Shown one piece after another: positions 15,101 through 24,608 of a stretch of DNA of 64,000 nucleotides. A model generated the notes under the pieces. It was not told where the DNA came from. It made no database searches and saw only the letters and a program-made list of their open reading frames with translations. The position numbers and the translations under genes were made by a program. Origin of the DNA: Vibrio owensii CAIM 1854 = LMG 25443 (GTDB lineage: Bacteria > Pseudomonadota > Gammaproteobacteria > Enterobacterales > Vibrionaceae); the NCBI RefSeq assembly GCF_000817815.1, contig NZ_JPRD01000048.1, positions 23,188-87,187 of the forward strand. Direction: 5' to 3'. The stretch's first letter is position 1. Each line of letters begins with the position of its first letter.

Positions 15101-16699
15101 GGTGCAACACGTCACTCGACTCCGGGCGTTGGCCTTATCTCGCCTCCACCACACCACGATATCTACTCAATCGAAGATTTGGCTCAGCTTATCTACGACT
15201 TGAAGAACGCGAACCGCGCAGGCCGTGTAAACGTGAAGCTGGTATCAGAAGCAGGCGTAGGTACGATCGCTTCTGGTGTAGCGAAAGCGAAAGCGGACGT
15301 TGTACTAATCGCAGGTTTCGACGGCGGTACTGGTGCATCACCAATGTCTTCAATCCGCCATACTGGTCTTCCTTGGGAACTTGGTTTGGCAGAAACGCAC
15401 CAAACGCTACTGAAGAACGGTCTACGTAACCGTATCGTGGTTCAAGCGGATGGCCAGATGAAGACACCTCGCGACCTTGCAGTGGCAACACTACTTGGTG
15501 CAGAAGAATGGGGCGTGGCAACCGCAGCCTTGGTGGTTGAAGGTTGTATCATGATGCGTAAGTGTCATAAGAACACCTGTCCTGTCGGTATCGCGACTCA
15601 AAACAAGACACTTCGTGAGCGCTTTGATGGTCGCGTAGAAGACGTCGTAACCTTCTTCCAATACATGGCACAAGGTCTACGCGAAATCATGGCTGAACTT
15701 GGCTTCCGCACTATCGATGAGATGGTCGGTCAAGGTCAGAAGCTGAAGATTCGCCAAGACGTTTCTCACTGGAAATACAAGAACCTAGATCTGTCTCCTG
15801 TTCTTCACGTTGAGCAACCACGTGAAGCTGATGGTGTATTCAACCAAGCTCAGCAGAACCACAACTTAGAAGAAGTGCTAGACCGTAAGCTGATTCAAGC
15901 AGCGATTCCTGCACTCGAGAAAGGCGAAGCGGTGAATGCCGAGTTCCCTATCGTTAACACGGACCGCTCTGCAGGTACCATGTTGTCGAACGAAATCTCG
16001 AAAGTGTACAAAGATGCCGGTCTACCTCAGCCAATGAACGTGAAGTTCAAAGGCTCTGCGGGTCAGTCATTCGGTGCATTCCTAGCTAAGGGCGTGAAGT
16101 TCGAAGTGGAAGGCGACGCGAACGACTACTGGGGTAAAGGCTTATCTGGCGGTACGTTAGTACTTTACCCAGATGCGAAATCAAGCATTGTCGCGGAAGA
16201 CAACATCGTGGTTGGTAACGTGTGTTTCTACGGTGCAACTTCGGGTGAGTCTTTCATTCGCGGTATGGCTGGTGAACGTTTCTGTGTTCGTAACTCAGGT
16301 GCGAAAGTAGTAGTAGAAGGCGTCGGTGACCACGGTTGTGAATACATGACGGGCGGTGCAGCAATTATCCTTGGTTCAACAGGTCGTAACTTTGCCGCAG
16401 GTATGAGTGGCGGCGTGGCGTACGTATGGGATAAATCAGGCGACTTTGAGTCAAAACTGAACCCAGAGCTAGTAGACCTAGATCCAATCGAGCAAGAAGA
16501 CAGAGATCTATTACTCGACATGCTAACTAAGCATGTTCAATTCACAGGAAGTGAAGTCGCTCAGTCTTTCCTAGACAACTTTGAAGCAAGCCTAGCCTCT
16601 ATGGTTAAGGTAATGCCGCGTGACTACAAAGCGGTTCTTCAAAAGCGTAAAGCTGAAGCACAGTCTCAAGGAAACGAAACTCAAGTGGAGGCCGTATAA
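12149..16699 (+). CDS. gltB: glutamate synthase large subunit (first copy)
   Basis: The 1516-residue subunit transfers the amide of glutamine to 2-oxoglutarate. The ATG at 12149 is preferred, with GGAAGG eight bases before it. Cleavage before Cys21 (in HDACGIGF) would expose the N-terminal amidotransferase nucleophile. The central FMN/synthase region includes SNSGEGGEDP and GAKPGEGGQLPG, and the 3Fe-4S cysteines appear in CIMMRKCHKNTCPVG. The C-terminal glycine-rich beta-helix follows (YMTGGAAIILG). The sequence differs clearly from the second copy at 18621, whose N-terminus is the one resembling E. coli GltB. Its stop overlaps the gltD start by one base (TAATG). Confidence 0.97.
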   Translation: MVDREQNSQGLYTPELEHDACGIGFVAHLKNRKSHEVVTQALDMLARMEHRGGQGCDPCSGDGAGILLQKPHEFLLEEAVKLGIKLPSFEKYGVGVVLFPKDEYKREQCRDILERNAQRLDLEVIGYRVLPTDNSMIGADPLSTEPQFEHVFISGGPGITPEELERKLYVLRNYTVRVCLESVSNIGDDFYINSMSYKTLVYKGQLTTEQVPQYFLDLQNPTMVTALALVHSRFSTNTFPKWRLAQPFRYIAHNGEINTVRGNLNWMKAREAILESDLFTQAEIDMLLPICQEGSSDSSNFDMALELLVLSGRSLPHALMMMIPEAWQENKNMDPKRRAFYQYHANIMEPWDGPASVCFTDGVQVGATLDRNGLRPSRYTVTKDNFLVMASESGVVDIEPENVEFRGRLQPGRIFVADLEQGRIISDEEVKDTIATAQPYEKWVEENLLSLKKLPDASNQFSQPSPERLLHRQQAFGVSTEEVNEIIVPMANDAKEPLSAMGADWPLAVLSHQSQHLSNYFKQLFAQVTNPPIDPIRERMVMSLNTYLGKDQNLLTETPLHCQKVELESPVLANSELEKLRAIDNEHLQAKTLDIVFQANEDQGKLERALKRICQYAEDAVIDGYSIILLTDRAVNSNHAAIPAMLAVGAVHHHLIRKGLRAKCDIVVETGDARETHHFATLLGYGANAVNPYLVIETIIELQRTKKLDPEANPRDLFNNYRKAINGGLLKIFSKMGISTLQSYHGAQIFEALGIHKSVVDKYFTGTVSRIQGLTLDDIAKEVLIRHRIGYPQREIPIQMLDVGGVYQWKQRGEKHLFNPETISLLQESTRNKNYDQFKQYATAVDKQGDNAVTLRSQLEFIKNPAGSISIDEVEPIESIVKRFATGAMSFGSISYEAHSTLAVAMNRLGAKSNSGEGGEDPMRFERKDNGDWERSAIKQVASGRFGVTSYYLTNAEELQIKMAQGAKPGEGGQLPGDKVDDWIGATRHSTPGVGLISPPPHHDIYSIEDLAQLIYDLKNANRAGRVNVKLVSEAGVGTIASGVAKAKADVVLIAGFDGGTGASPMSSIRHTGLPWELGLAETHQTLLKNGLRNRIVVQADGQMKTPRDLAVATLLGAEEWGVATAALVVEGCIMMRKCHKNTCPVGIATQNKTLRERFDGRVEDVVTFFQYMAQGLREIMAELGFRTIDEMVGQGQKLKIRQDVSHWKYKNLDLSPVLHVEQPREADGVFNQAQQNHNLEEVLDRKLIQAAIPALEKGEAVNAEFPIVNTDRSAGTMLSNEISKVYKDAGLPQPMNVKFKGSAGQSFGAFLAKGVKFEVEGDANDYWGKGLSGGTLVLYPDAKSSIVAEDNIVVGNVCFYGATSGESFIRGMAGERFCVRNSGAKVVVEGVGDHGCEYMTGGAAIILGSTGRNFAAGMSGGVAYVWDKSGDFESKLNPELVDLDPIEQEDRDLLLDMLTKHVQFTGSEVAQSFLDNFEASLASMVKVMPRDYKAVLQKRKAEAQSQGNETQVEAV

Positions 16700-18168
16700 T
16701 GGGTAAGCCTACTGGATTTTTAGAGCATGGTCGTGAACTACCACAGAAGATCGACCCAGCTGAACGCATCAAGAACAACAAAGAGTTCGTTCTGAACGAG
16801 GAGTTTGGTGACAAGATCAATACTCAGGCTTCTCGTTGTATGGATTGTGGTGTGCCGTTTTGTCATAACGGCTGCCCTATCGGTAACATCATCCCAGAGT
16901 TTAACGATGCGGTTTATCGTGATAGCTGGGAAGAAGCTTGGAACATTCTAAGCTCAACCAATAACTTCCCAGAGTTTACTGGTCGTGTTTGCCCTGCTCC
17001 GTGTGAAAGTGCTTGTGTACTTGGCATCAACCAAGACCCAATCACTATCTGTAATATCGAGAAAACCATCGTAGAAACAGCGTATCGTGAAGGGTACGCC
17101 AAACCAAAAACACCACGTTCTCGCACTGGCAAAACCGTTGCGATCATCGGTTCAGGTCCTGCTGGCCTTGCGGCTGCTGAGCAGCTAAACAGCGCCGGTC
17201 ATACTGTGACGGTATTCGAGCGAGACGAGAAAGTAGGCGGTCTGCTGCGTTTTGGTATCCCAGATTTCAAACTGGGTATGGACGTGATTGATCGTAAGAT
17301 CAACCTGATGGCAGAAGCGGGTATTGAATTCAAAGTTAACCAACACGTTGGTGTTGACGTGAATGCTCAGCAGTTGCGTCAAGAATTCGATGTGGTTCTA
17401 CTAACGGGTGGTTCAACCGTTCCTCGTGATTTGCCAGTTCCGGGTCGTGAACTAAAAGGCGTTCACTTCGCAATGGAATTCCTAGGTCAAAACAACCGCC
17501 GAGCCAACGACATGGATCTTAAGGGTGAAGAACTTCACGCCGCGGGTAAGCATGTTGTGGTGATCGGTGGTGGTGATACCGGCTCTGACTGTGTGGGTAC
17601 ATCTAACCGTCATGGCGCAGCAAGCATCACTCAGGTTGAAATCATGCCAATTCCACCAGAGAAACGTCCTGCCAATATGCCATGGCCACAGTACCCGATG
17701 ATCCTACGTACTTCGACGTCTCATGAAGAAGGCGTTGATCGTCACTGGAATATCCTAACCAAAGAGTTCATCGGCAATGACAAAGGTGAAGTTACAGGCC
17801 TTCGTTTAGCTGATATCGTTTGGCAAGATGCGAAACCAGGCGAGCGTCCAAGCTTCAAAGAAGTAGAAGGCAGCGAACGTGTGATTCCATGTGATATGGC
17901 ATTTCTAGCGATGGGCTTCCTACACCCTGAACCAACAGGCGTACTTGCTCAACTGGATATCGCGCTAGATGATCGCGGTAACGTAGCAACTCAAGGTTTT
18001 GCTACTAACCAAGAAGGTGTATTTGCTGCTGGTGATATGCGAACAGGCCAATCTTTGGTGGTTCGTTGTATCAATGAAGGCCGCGAATGTGCCCGTGCTA
18101 TCGATGATTACCTAATGGGTGGCACGAACCTAGAAGCAAAAGCAGATTCACTGATGCTTTCAGCTTAA
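16699..18168 (+). CDS. gltD: glutamate synthase small subunit (first copy)
   Basis: This 489-residue flavoprotein supplies electrons from NADPH to GltB. The N-terminal 4Fe-4S cysteines are in CMDCGVPFCHNGCPIGN and GRVCPAPCESACVLG. The FAD-binding IIGSGPAGLAAAEQL begins near residue 150 and a second dinucleotide site VVVIGGGDTGSDC near 285. The C-terminus includes FAAGDMRTGQSLVV. It overlaps the gltB1 stop by one base, so translation is coupled. A hairpin (CCAGCCATC/GATGGCTGG, 18214-18240) and then a good terminator follow. Confidence 0.96.
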   Translation: MGKPTGFLEHGRELPQKIDPAERIKNNKEFVLNEEFGDKINTQASRCMDCGVPFCHNGCPIGNIIPEFNDAVYRDSWEEAWNILSSTNNFPEFTGRVCPAPCESACVLGINQDPITICNIEKTIVETAYREGYAKPKTPRSRTGKTVAIIGSGPAGLAAAEQLNSAGHTVTVFERDEKVGGLLRFGIPDFKLGMDVIDRKINLMAEAGIEFKVNQHVGVDVNAQQLRQEFDVVLLTGGSTVPRDLPVPGRELKGVHFAMEFLGQNNRRANDMDLKGEELHAAGKHVVVIGGGDTGSDCVGTSNRHGAASITQVEIMPIPPEKRPANMPWPQYPMILRTSTSHEEGVDRHWNILTKEFIGNDKGEVTGLRLADIVWQDAKPGERPSFKEVEGSERVIPCDMAFLAMGFLHPEPTGVLAQLDIALDDRGNVATQGFATNQEGVFAAGDMRTGQSLVVRCINEGRECARAIDDYLMGGTNLEAKADSLMLSA

Positions 18169-18273
18169 AGGGAGTGCGCTCACTTCCTCTTTTCGAGGCA
18201 TAAATCCAGCCATCAGTACTATCGATGGCTGGTTGTCAGGAAAGAAAACAGTTCCTTCCAATCTTTTTATTTT

Positions 18274-18300
18274 GACCAGCATTTTGTGCTGGTCTTTTTT
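18274..18300 (+). terminator. gltBD1 terminator
   Basis: A perfect 8-bp stem GACCAGCA/TGCTGGTC with a 5-base loop is followed by six T residues. Confidence 0.92.
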
Positions 18301-18581
18301 ATTCCCTTCAGAATCAAATGTTACTTTTTTGTAACAATCACTTTTCTATCTCACTGTTTTTCTTGAACTATTTCAGCCAATTAAATGGTAAATCGCATAT
18401 TCACGCGATGATTCACTAATAACTTGACCTTTTTTACAATAAGCTATAGCTTGTGAAGTTGGTGAAAATAAAACACACAATTTTTGTTAAGATATTTGAC
18501 GAATTTTATTGAATAGATATACATAAAACTTAGAAAGTGACGCATAGTTAGTCATCATTATCAACTTGAGCAGTGTTGATA

Positions 18582-18602
18582 TATCTGTCGGGATGACAGA
18601 TA
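18582..18602 (+). promoter_or_regulatory. hairpin just upstream of the gltB2 ribosome binding site
   Basis: An 8-bp perfect inverted repeat TATCTGTC/GACAGATA with a 5-base loop ends five bases before the AGGGAG ribosome binding site of gltB2. There is no U-tract, so it is not a terminator. It could be an operator or modulate translation. Confidence 0.5.
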
Positions 18603-18620
18603 AGCAAAGGGAGAATTGCA

Positions 18621-21600
18621 ATGGCTCTTTATGATCCAAGTCTTGAGAAAGACAACTGTGGATTTGGCTTGATCGCACACATGGAAGGCGAGCAAAGTCA
18701 CAAGCTGGTACGTACAGCAATTTCTGCACTTGATCGCATGACCCACCGTGGTGGTATCGCCGCTGATGGTAAAACCGGTGATGGTTGTGGTCTTCTTTTA
18801 CAAAAGCCCGATTCCTATTTACGCCTTATCGCTGAAGAAAATGGCTTCAACCTTGGCAAGCAATACGCCGTAGGGATGATTTTCTTCAACCAAGACCCGG
18901 TGAAAGCTCAACTCGCCAAAGACATCATCAACAAAGAGCTCGCACAAGAGACTCTGACGGTGGCAGGGTGGCGTGAAGTACCGACCAATTCAGAAGTACT
19001 TGGCCCAATCGCCGCCGATTCACTTCCAGACATTCAACAAGTCTTTATCTCTGCTCCGGCAGGTTGGCGCGAGCGTGACATTGAGCGTCGTCTCTACATC
19101 GCACGCCGTCGCATCGAGAAACAAATCACCGAAGATCCTGATTTCTACATCTGTAGCTTGTCGACACAAGTTTTGGTGTACAAAGGCTTGTGCATGCCTG
19201 CGGACTTACCGCGCTTCTATCTTGATCTTGCTGACCTACGCATGGAATCTGCTATCTGCCTGTTCCACCAGCGTTTTTCTACCAACACGCAACCGCGTTG
19301 GCCATTAGCCCAACCGTTCCGTTACCTTGCTCATAATGGTGAGATCAACACTATTGAAGGTAATCGCCAATGGGCACGAGCGCGAGCTTACAAGTTCTCG
19401 TCACCGCTGCTGCCAGACCTACAAACCGCAGCACCGTTTGTGAACGAGACAGGTTCAGATTCTTCCAGCTTAGATAATATGTTGGATCTATTCCTTTCTG
19501 GCGGTATGGATATCTTCCGTGCCATGCGCATGCTTGTGCCACCAGCATGGCAGAACCACCCAGACATGGACCCGGATCTGCGAGCGTTTTACGACTTCAA
19601 CTCCAAACATATGGAGCCATGGGATGGTCCGGCAGGTATAGTACTGTCCGACGGCCGTTACGCTGCCTGTAACCTAGATCGAAATGGTTTGCGCCCTGCA
19701 CGTTATGTGATTACTAAAGACAAATTTATCACTCTGGCATCAGAGGTAGGGATTTGGGATTACGCTCCCGACGAAGTTGCCGAGAAAGGCCGTGTTGGTC
19801 CGGGTGAGCTGCTGGTTGTCGATACTCGTAAAGGGAAACTCTGGCAGTCTAGCGAGATCGATAACGATCTGAAATCTCGCCACCCTTACCGCGAATGGAT
19901 GGAAAACAACGTTCGCAAACTCACACCTTTTGCTCAGCTACCTGAAGATCAAGTGGGGGAGCGCAGCTTTGATGAAGACTTGCTTAAGACTTATCAAAAG
20001 CAATTCGCCATGAGCAATGAAGAAGTCGATCAAGTACTGCGTGTCCTTGGTGATATGGGACAAGAAGCGGTCGGCTCCATGGGTGATGACACCCCGATGG
20101 CCGTTCTGTCCTCGAAAGAGCGCTTGGTAACGGATTACTTCCGTCAGAAGTTCGCTCAGGTAACCAACCCGCCAATCGATCCATTGCGTGAAAAGCACGT
20201 CATGTCACTGGCGACCAGTATTGGTCAGGAGATGAACGTCTTCTGTGAAACCGATGGCCACGCCTACCGAGTGACCTTCGATTCGCCAGTGTTACTTTAC
20301 TCAGACATGCAGCAGTTACTCGAGCTTGGTGACGATCACTACCGTAATACCATTCTCGACATCAACTACGATCCACAACAGAAAGATCTCAAACAGGCTA
20401 TTGATGATCTGTGTGAACAAGCAGAACAGGTCGTACGTGAAGGCACGGTTCTAGTGGTGCTTTCAGATCGCGCTTTAGTCAAAGGCAAGCTGCCAATTCC
20501 TGCAGCAATGGCCGTCGGTGCGGTTCAAACTCGCTTGATCGATGCCAACTTACGTTGTGATGCCAACATTGTTGTTGAGACCGCAACAGCTCGTGACCCA
20601 CACCAATTTGCTGTCTTGCTTGGCTTTGGTGCTACTGCGATTTATCCATACCTTGCTTATGAAGCACTAGGTAAGCTGATTGATGATAAAGCGCTAGAAA
20701 AAGACTACCGCGATGTGATGCAAAACTACCAATACGGCATCAACAAGGGTCTGTACAAGATCATGTCGAAAATGGGTATTTCTACCATCGCCTCTTACCG
20801 CTGCTCGCAACTGTTTGAAGCGGTTGGCTTGAGCCAAGAAGTGGTCGATTTGTGCTTTAAAGGTGTTACAACTCGTATTGAAGGCGCGAACTTCGACGAC
20901 TTCCAACAAGATTTGTACAACCTTTCTCGTAAAGCTTGGGCAAAACGTAAGGCCATCGAGCATGGTGGTTTATTGAAATATGTCCACGGTGGTGAATATC
21001 ACGCCTACAACCCAGACGTGGTTGGCACACTGCAAACTGCGGTTAAATCAGGCGAAAGTAACGATTATCAGAGCTTTGCTAAGCAGGTGAACCAACGCCC
21101 TGTTGCCATGCTGCGTGACTTAATGGCGCTGAAAAAATCAGACTCACCGCTACCTTTAGAGCAAATTGAGCCTAGCACTGAGCTCTTCAAACGCTTTGAT
21201 TCTGCGGCGATGTCCATTGGTGCACTTAGTCCAGAAGCGCACGAAGCACTTGCAACAGCGATGAACCGTCTTGGTGGTTACTCCAACTCGGGTGAAGGCG
21301 GTGAAGATCCTCGTCGCTTCGGTACCGAGCGTAACTCGCGCATCAAGCAGATTGCTTCCGGGCGATTTGGTGTTACCCCTCACTACCTAACCAATGCTGA
21401 CGTGCTGCAGATCAAGGTCGCACAGGGTGCGAAGCCGGGCGAAGGTGGTCAGTTACCGGGACACAAAGTCACCGCAGAAATTGCAAAACTGCGTTATTCG
21501 GTACAGGGGGTGACTCTGATCTCCCCTCCTCCACACCACGATATTTATTCGATTGAAGATTTGGCCCAGTTGATCTTCGACCTAAAACAAGTCAATCCAA

Positions 21601-23084
21601 ATGCATTGGTTTCGGTGAAGTTAGTTTCTGAACCAGGCGTCGGCACCATCGCAACAGGTGTAGCGAAAGCTTACGCTGATCTCATTACCATCTCGGGTTA
21701 CGACGGCGGTACCGCAGCAAGTCCATTAACTTCAGTGAAATACGCAGGTAGCCCTTGGGAATTGGGGTTGGCAGAAACCCAACAAGCACTGGTTGCTAAT
21801 GGTCTGCGCCACAAGATCCGCCTGCAAGTAGATGGTGGTCTAAAAACTGGTCTAGACGTGGTGAAAGCGGCAATTCTCGGTGCAGAAAGCTTCGGTTTTG
21901 GTACTGCGCCAATGGTGGCAATGGGTTGTAAGTTCCTACGTATTTGTCACCTCAACAACTGTGCTACTGGCGTTGCAACTCAAGACGAGACGTTGCGTAA
22001 AGAGTACTTCAAAGGCCTACCGGAAATGGTGATGAACTATTTCATTGGTCTGGCGGACGAAGTGCGCGGATTACTCGCTGAACTTGGTGTTGAAAAACTG
22101 ACTGACTTGATTGGTCGCACGGATTTGTTGGAAACCGTTGAAGGTCTTACGGCGAAACAAACCAAGCTAGATCTGTCGAATATCCTTGAGGCGCCAGTCT
22201 CTCCAGAGGAACACCCTCTTTACTGGACACAGCCAAATACACCATTTGATAAAGCAGAGCTAAACAACAAGATCATCGAAGACGCACTACAAGCGGTTGA
22301 AAAACGTCAATCTGCTAGCTTCTTCTACAACGTGATCAACACCGACCGTTCTGTGGGTGCTCGCCTATCAGGTGAAATCGCTCAGCGCTACGGCAACCAA
22401 GGCATGGCGGCAACGCCAATCAAACTGCATTTGGATGGCACTGCAGGCCAGTCATTTGGCGTTTGGAACGCGGGGGGCGTAGAGCTTTACCTCACTGGTG
22501 ATGCCAACGACTACGTAGGTAAAGGCATGGCTGGCGGTAAGGTGGTTATCAAACCTCACCTTGGCACTGCATTTAAGTGTAATGAAGCGACCATCATTGG
22601 TAACACCTGTTTGTACGGCGCGACCGGCGGTAAGCTGTTTGCGGCAGGTAAAGCAGGTGAGCGTTTCGGCGTACGTAACTCAGGTACGATTGCTGTCATT
22701 GAAGGCGCTGGCGATAACGCTTGTGAGTACATGACTGGCGGTATTGTTGCCATTCTTGGCGCGACAGGCGTGAACTTTGGCGCAGGCATGACTGGCGGTT
22801 TTGCTTACGTATTGGATGAGAACCAAGACTTCCAAGGTCGCGTGAACAACGAATCGGTTGAAGCGATTTCTCTGTCGGATCTCTACATCCATCAAGAGCA
22901 CTTACGTGGTCTGATTGCCGAGCATCTCGAAGAAACCAGCTCTAGCCACGCAGAAGATATCTTGGCGAACTTTGATGAATGGATTCCAAAGTTCTACTTG
23001 GTGAAACCACAAGCGGCGGACTTGCGCACGCTACTTGGTCACCAGAGTCGCAGTGCCGCAGAACTGCGCGTTCAAGCCCAGTAA
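18621..23084 (+). CDS. gltB: glutamate synthase large subunit (second copy, E. coli-type)
   Basis: The 1487-residue subunit is closely similar to E. coli GltB (for example DNCGFGLIAH, CLFHQRFSTNT, GGFAYVLDE and the C-terminal GHQSRSAAELRVQAQ). A propeptide of about 12 residues precedes the nucleophile Cys13; E. coli has a longer one. The 3Fe-4S cysteines are in CKFLRICHLNNCATG. Start support is AGGGAG upstream. It is followed after 20 bp by its own gltD. A second complete GOGAT next to a divergent paralogue implies functional specialisation or ancient acquisition rather than recent duplication. Confidence 0.97.
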   Translation: MALYDPSLEKDNCGFGLIAHMEGEQSHKLVRTAISALDRMTHRGGIAADGKTGDGCGLLLQKPDSYLRLIAEENGFNLGKQYAVGMIFFNQDPVKAQLAKDIINKELAQETLTVAGWREVPTNSEVLGPIAADSLPDIQQVFISAPAGWRERDIERRLYIARRRIEKQITEDPDFYICSLSTQVLVYKGLCMPADLPRFYLDLADLRMESAICLFHQRFSTNTQPRWPLAQPFRYLAHNGEINTIEGNRQWARARAYKFSSPLLPDLQTAAPFVNETGSDSSSLDNMLDLFLSGGMDIFRAMRMLVPPAWQNHPDMDPDLRAFYDFNSKHMEPWDGPAGIVLSDGRYAACNLDRNGLRPARYVITKDKFITLASEVGIWDYAPDEVAEKGRVGPGELLVVDTRKGKLWQSSEIDNDLKSRHPYREWMENNVRKLTPFAQLPEDQVGERSFDEDLLKTYQKQFAMSNEEVDQVLRVLGDMGQEAVGSMGDDTPMAVLSSKERLVTDYFRQKFAQVTNPPIDPLREKHVMSLATSIGQEMNVFCETDGHAYRVTFDSPVLLYSDMQQLLELGDDHYRNTILDINYDPQQKDLKQAIDDLCEQAEQVVREGTVLVVLSDRALVKGKLPIPAAMAVGAVQTRLIDANLRCDANIVVETATARDPHQFAVLLGFGATAIYPYLAYEALGKLIDDKALEKDYRDVMQNYQYGINKGLYKIMSKMGISTIASYRCSQLFEAVGLSQEVVDLCFKGVTTRIEGANFDDFQQDLYNLSRKAWAKRKAIEHGGLLKYVHGGEYHAYNPDVVGTLQTAVKSGESNDYQSFAKQVNQRPVAMLRDLMALKKSDSPLPLEQIEPSTELFKRFDSAAMSIGALSPEAHEALATAMNRLGGYSNSGEGGEDPRRFGTERNSRIKQIASGRFGVTPHYLTNADVLQIKVAQGAKPGEGGQLPGHKVTAEIAKLRYSVQGVTLISPPPHHDIYSIEDLAQLIFDLKQVNPNALVSVKLVSEPGVGTIATGVAKAYADLITISGYDGGTAASPLTSVKYAGSPWELGLAETQQALVANGLRHKIRLQVDGGLKTGLDVVKAAILGAESFGFGTAPMVAMGCKFLRICHLNNCATGVATQDETLRKEYFKGLPEMVMNYFIGLADEVRGLLAELGVEKLTDLIGRTDLLETVEGLTAKQTKLDLSNILEAPVSPEEHPLYWTQPNTPFDKAELNNKIIEDALQAVEKRQSASFFYNVINTDRSVGARLSGEIAQRYGNQGMAATPIKLHLDGTAGQSFGVWNAGGVELYLTGDANDYVGKGMAGGKVVIKPHLGTAFKCNEATIIGNTCLYGATGGKLFAAGKAGERFGVRNSGTIAVIEGAGDNACEYMTGGIVAILGATGVNFGAGMTGGFAYVLDENQDFQGRVNNESVEAISLSDLYIHQEHLRGLIAEHLEETSSSHAEDILANFDEWIPKFYLVKPQAADLRTLLGHQSRSAAELRVQAQ

Positions 23085-23104
23085 TCATGGAGGATGTTTG
23101 AATC

Positions 23105-24517
23105 ATGAGTCAGAACGTTTATCAATTTATCGATGTTCAACGCGTAGATCCTGCGAAGAAGCCTATCAAAGTTCGTAAGATCGAATTCGTTGAAATCTAT
23201 GAACCTTTTACCAAACAACAAGCGACAGCGCAGGCGGATCGCTGCTTAGATTGTGGTAACCCATATTGTGAATGGAAGTGCCCAGTCCACAACTACATCC
23301 CACAATGGCTAAAGCTTGCCAATGAAGGTCGTATCCTCGAAGCCGTAGAGCTATCGCACCAAACTAACAGTTTGCCTGAAGTTTGTGGTCGAGTGTGTCC
23401 ACAAGATCGTCTGTGTGAAGGCTCTTGTACTCTCAATGAAGACTTTGGCGCCGTCACTATAGGTAACGTTGAAAAATACATTACCGACAAAGCCTTCGAA
23501 ATGGGCTGGAAACCTGACATGTCCAAGGTGGAGTGGACCGATAAAAAGGTTGCCATCATTGGTGCAGGCCCAGCAGGCTTGGCTGCCGCTGATATCCTAG
23601 TCCGCAATGGCGTGAAACCTGTCGTATTTGACCGCTACCCTGAAATTGGGGGCCTACTGACCTTCGGTATCCCTTCATTCAAACTTGAAAAAGGCGTGAT
23701 GGAAAATCGTCGTCGCGTCTTCACCGAGATGGGCGTAGAGTTCCAGATGAATGTCGAAGTAGGTAAAGATGTGCAGATGCAAGAGCTACTTGATGAGTAT
23801 GATGCCGTCTTTTTGGGTGTTGGTACTTACAAGTACATGCGTGCAGGACTAGAAAATGAGGGTGCGCCGGGTGTCTACGATGCTCTGCCATTCTTGATTT
23901 CAAATACTTACAAGGTCATGGGCTTGGAGCACGACAAACCTTTTATCGACATGGCAAAACAACGCGTAGTGGTACTCGGTGGTGGTGATACCGCAATGGA
24001 CTGTGTTCGTACCTCTATCCGCCAAGGCGCATCAAACGTTGTATGTGCTTACCGTCGTGATGAAGCCAATATGCCTGGCTCTCGACGCGAGGTGAAAAAC
24101 GCTAAGGAAGAAGGCGTGAAGTTCATGTTCAACCTTCAGCCTTTAGGAATTGAAGTGGATGCGTCAGGCAAAGTATCAGGGGTCAAAGTGGTGAAAACTG
24201 CCCTTGGTGAGCCTGATGAAGCGGGTCGTCGCCGTCCAGAACCAGTAGAAGGCAGCGAGCACGTTCTACCAGCAGACGTCGTTATCATGGCGTTTGGCTT
24301 CCAACCACACAAAATGGATTGGCTAGCTCCGTTTGATGTCGAGTTGGATCAATGGGGTCGTATCAAAGCTCCTGCGAAACAAGAGTTCCAATTCCAGACC
24401 AGCAACAAAAAGATCTTCGCTGGTGGCGATGCGGTACGAGGCTCAGATCTGGTCGTGACCGCGATTGATGAAGGTCGAAAAGCCGCAGAAGGTATTCTCG
24501 ATTACCTTGAAGTTTAA
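23105..24517 (+). CDS. gltD: glutamate synthase small subunit (second copy)
   Basis: The 470-residue subunit has N-terminal Fe-S cysteines CLDCGNPYCEWKCPVHN and CGRVCPQDRLCEGSC, the FAD site VAIIGAGPAGLAAADIL near residue 150 and the NADPH site RVVVLGGGDTAMDCVR near 290. The C-terminal FAGGDAVRGSDLVVTAIDEGR is typical. AGGATG-type ribosome binding bases (GGAGGATG) stand before the ATG. It is the electron-donating partner of the second GltB and is followed directly by a terminator. Confidence 0.96.
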   Translation: MSQNVYQFIDVQRVDPAKKPIKVRKIEFVEIYEPFTKQQATAQADRCLDCGNPYCEWKCPVHNYIPQWLKLANEGRILEAVELSHQTNSLPEVCGRVCPQDRLCEGSCTLNEDFGAVTIGNVEKYITDKAFEMGWKPDMSKVEWTDKKVAIIGAGPAGLAAADILVRNGVKPVVFDRYPEIGGLLTFGIPSFKLEKGVMENRRRVFTEMGVEFQMNVEVGKDVQMQELLDEYDAVFLGVGTYKYMRAGLENEGAPGVYDALPFLISNTYKVMGLEHDKPFIDMAKQRVVVLGGGDTAMDCVRTSIRQGASNVVCAYRRDEANMPGSRREVKNAKEEGVKFMFNLQPLGIEVDASGKVSGVKVVKTALGEPDEAGRRRPEPVEGSEHVLPADVVIMAFGFQPHKMDWLAPFDVELDQWGRIKAPAKQEFQFQTSNKKIFAGGDAVRGSDLVVTAIDEGRKAAEGILDYLEV

Positions 24518-24533
24518 TCACTGTTAACGTCTC

Positions 24534-24563
24534 AAAAAGGATCCTACTATTGGATCCTTTTTT
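24534..24563 (+). terminator. gltBD2 terminator
   Basis: An 11-bp stem AAAAAGGATCC/GGATCCTTTTT with a 7-base loop and T-run lies 17 bp after the gltD2 stop. Confidence 0.92.
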
Positions 24564-24608
24564 CTTTTATTACATATAATTAAATTCCTAAGATAAGGGA
24601 TAAAACCA

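Larger units (their letters stand above)
18169..18620. other. intergenic region between the two glt operons
   Basis: The 452-bp spacer contains the gltD1 terminator, an AT-rich stretch without a gene, and a strong hairpin (TATCTGTC/GACAGATA, 18582-18602) a few bases before the gltB2 ribosome binding site. The promoter of the second operon should lie in the AT-rich part but cannot be placed with confidence. Confidence 0.45.
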
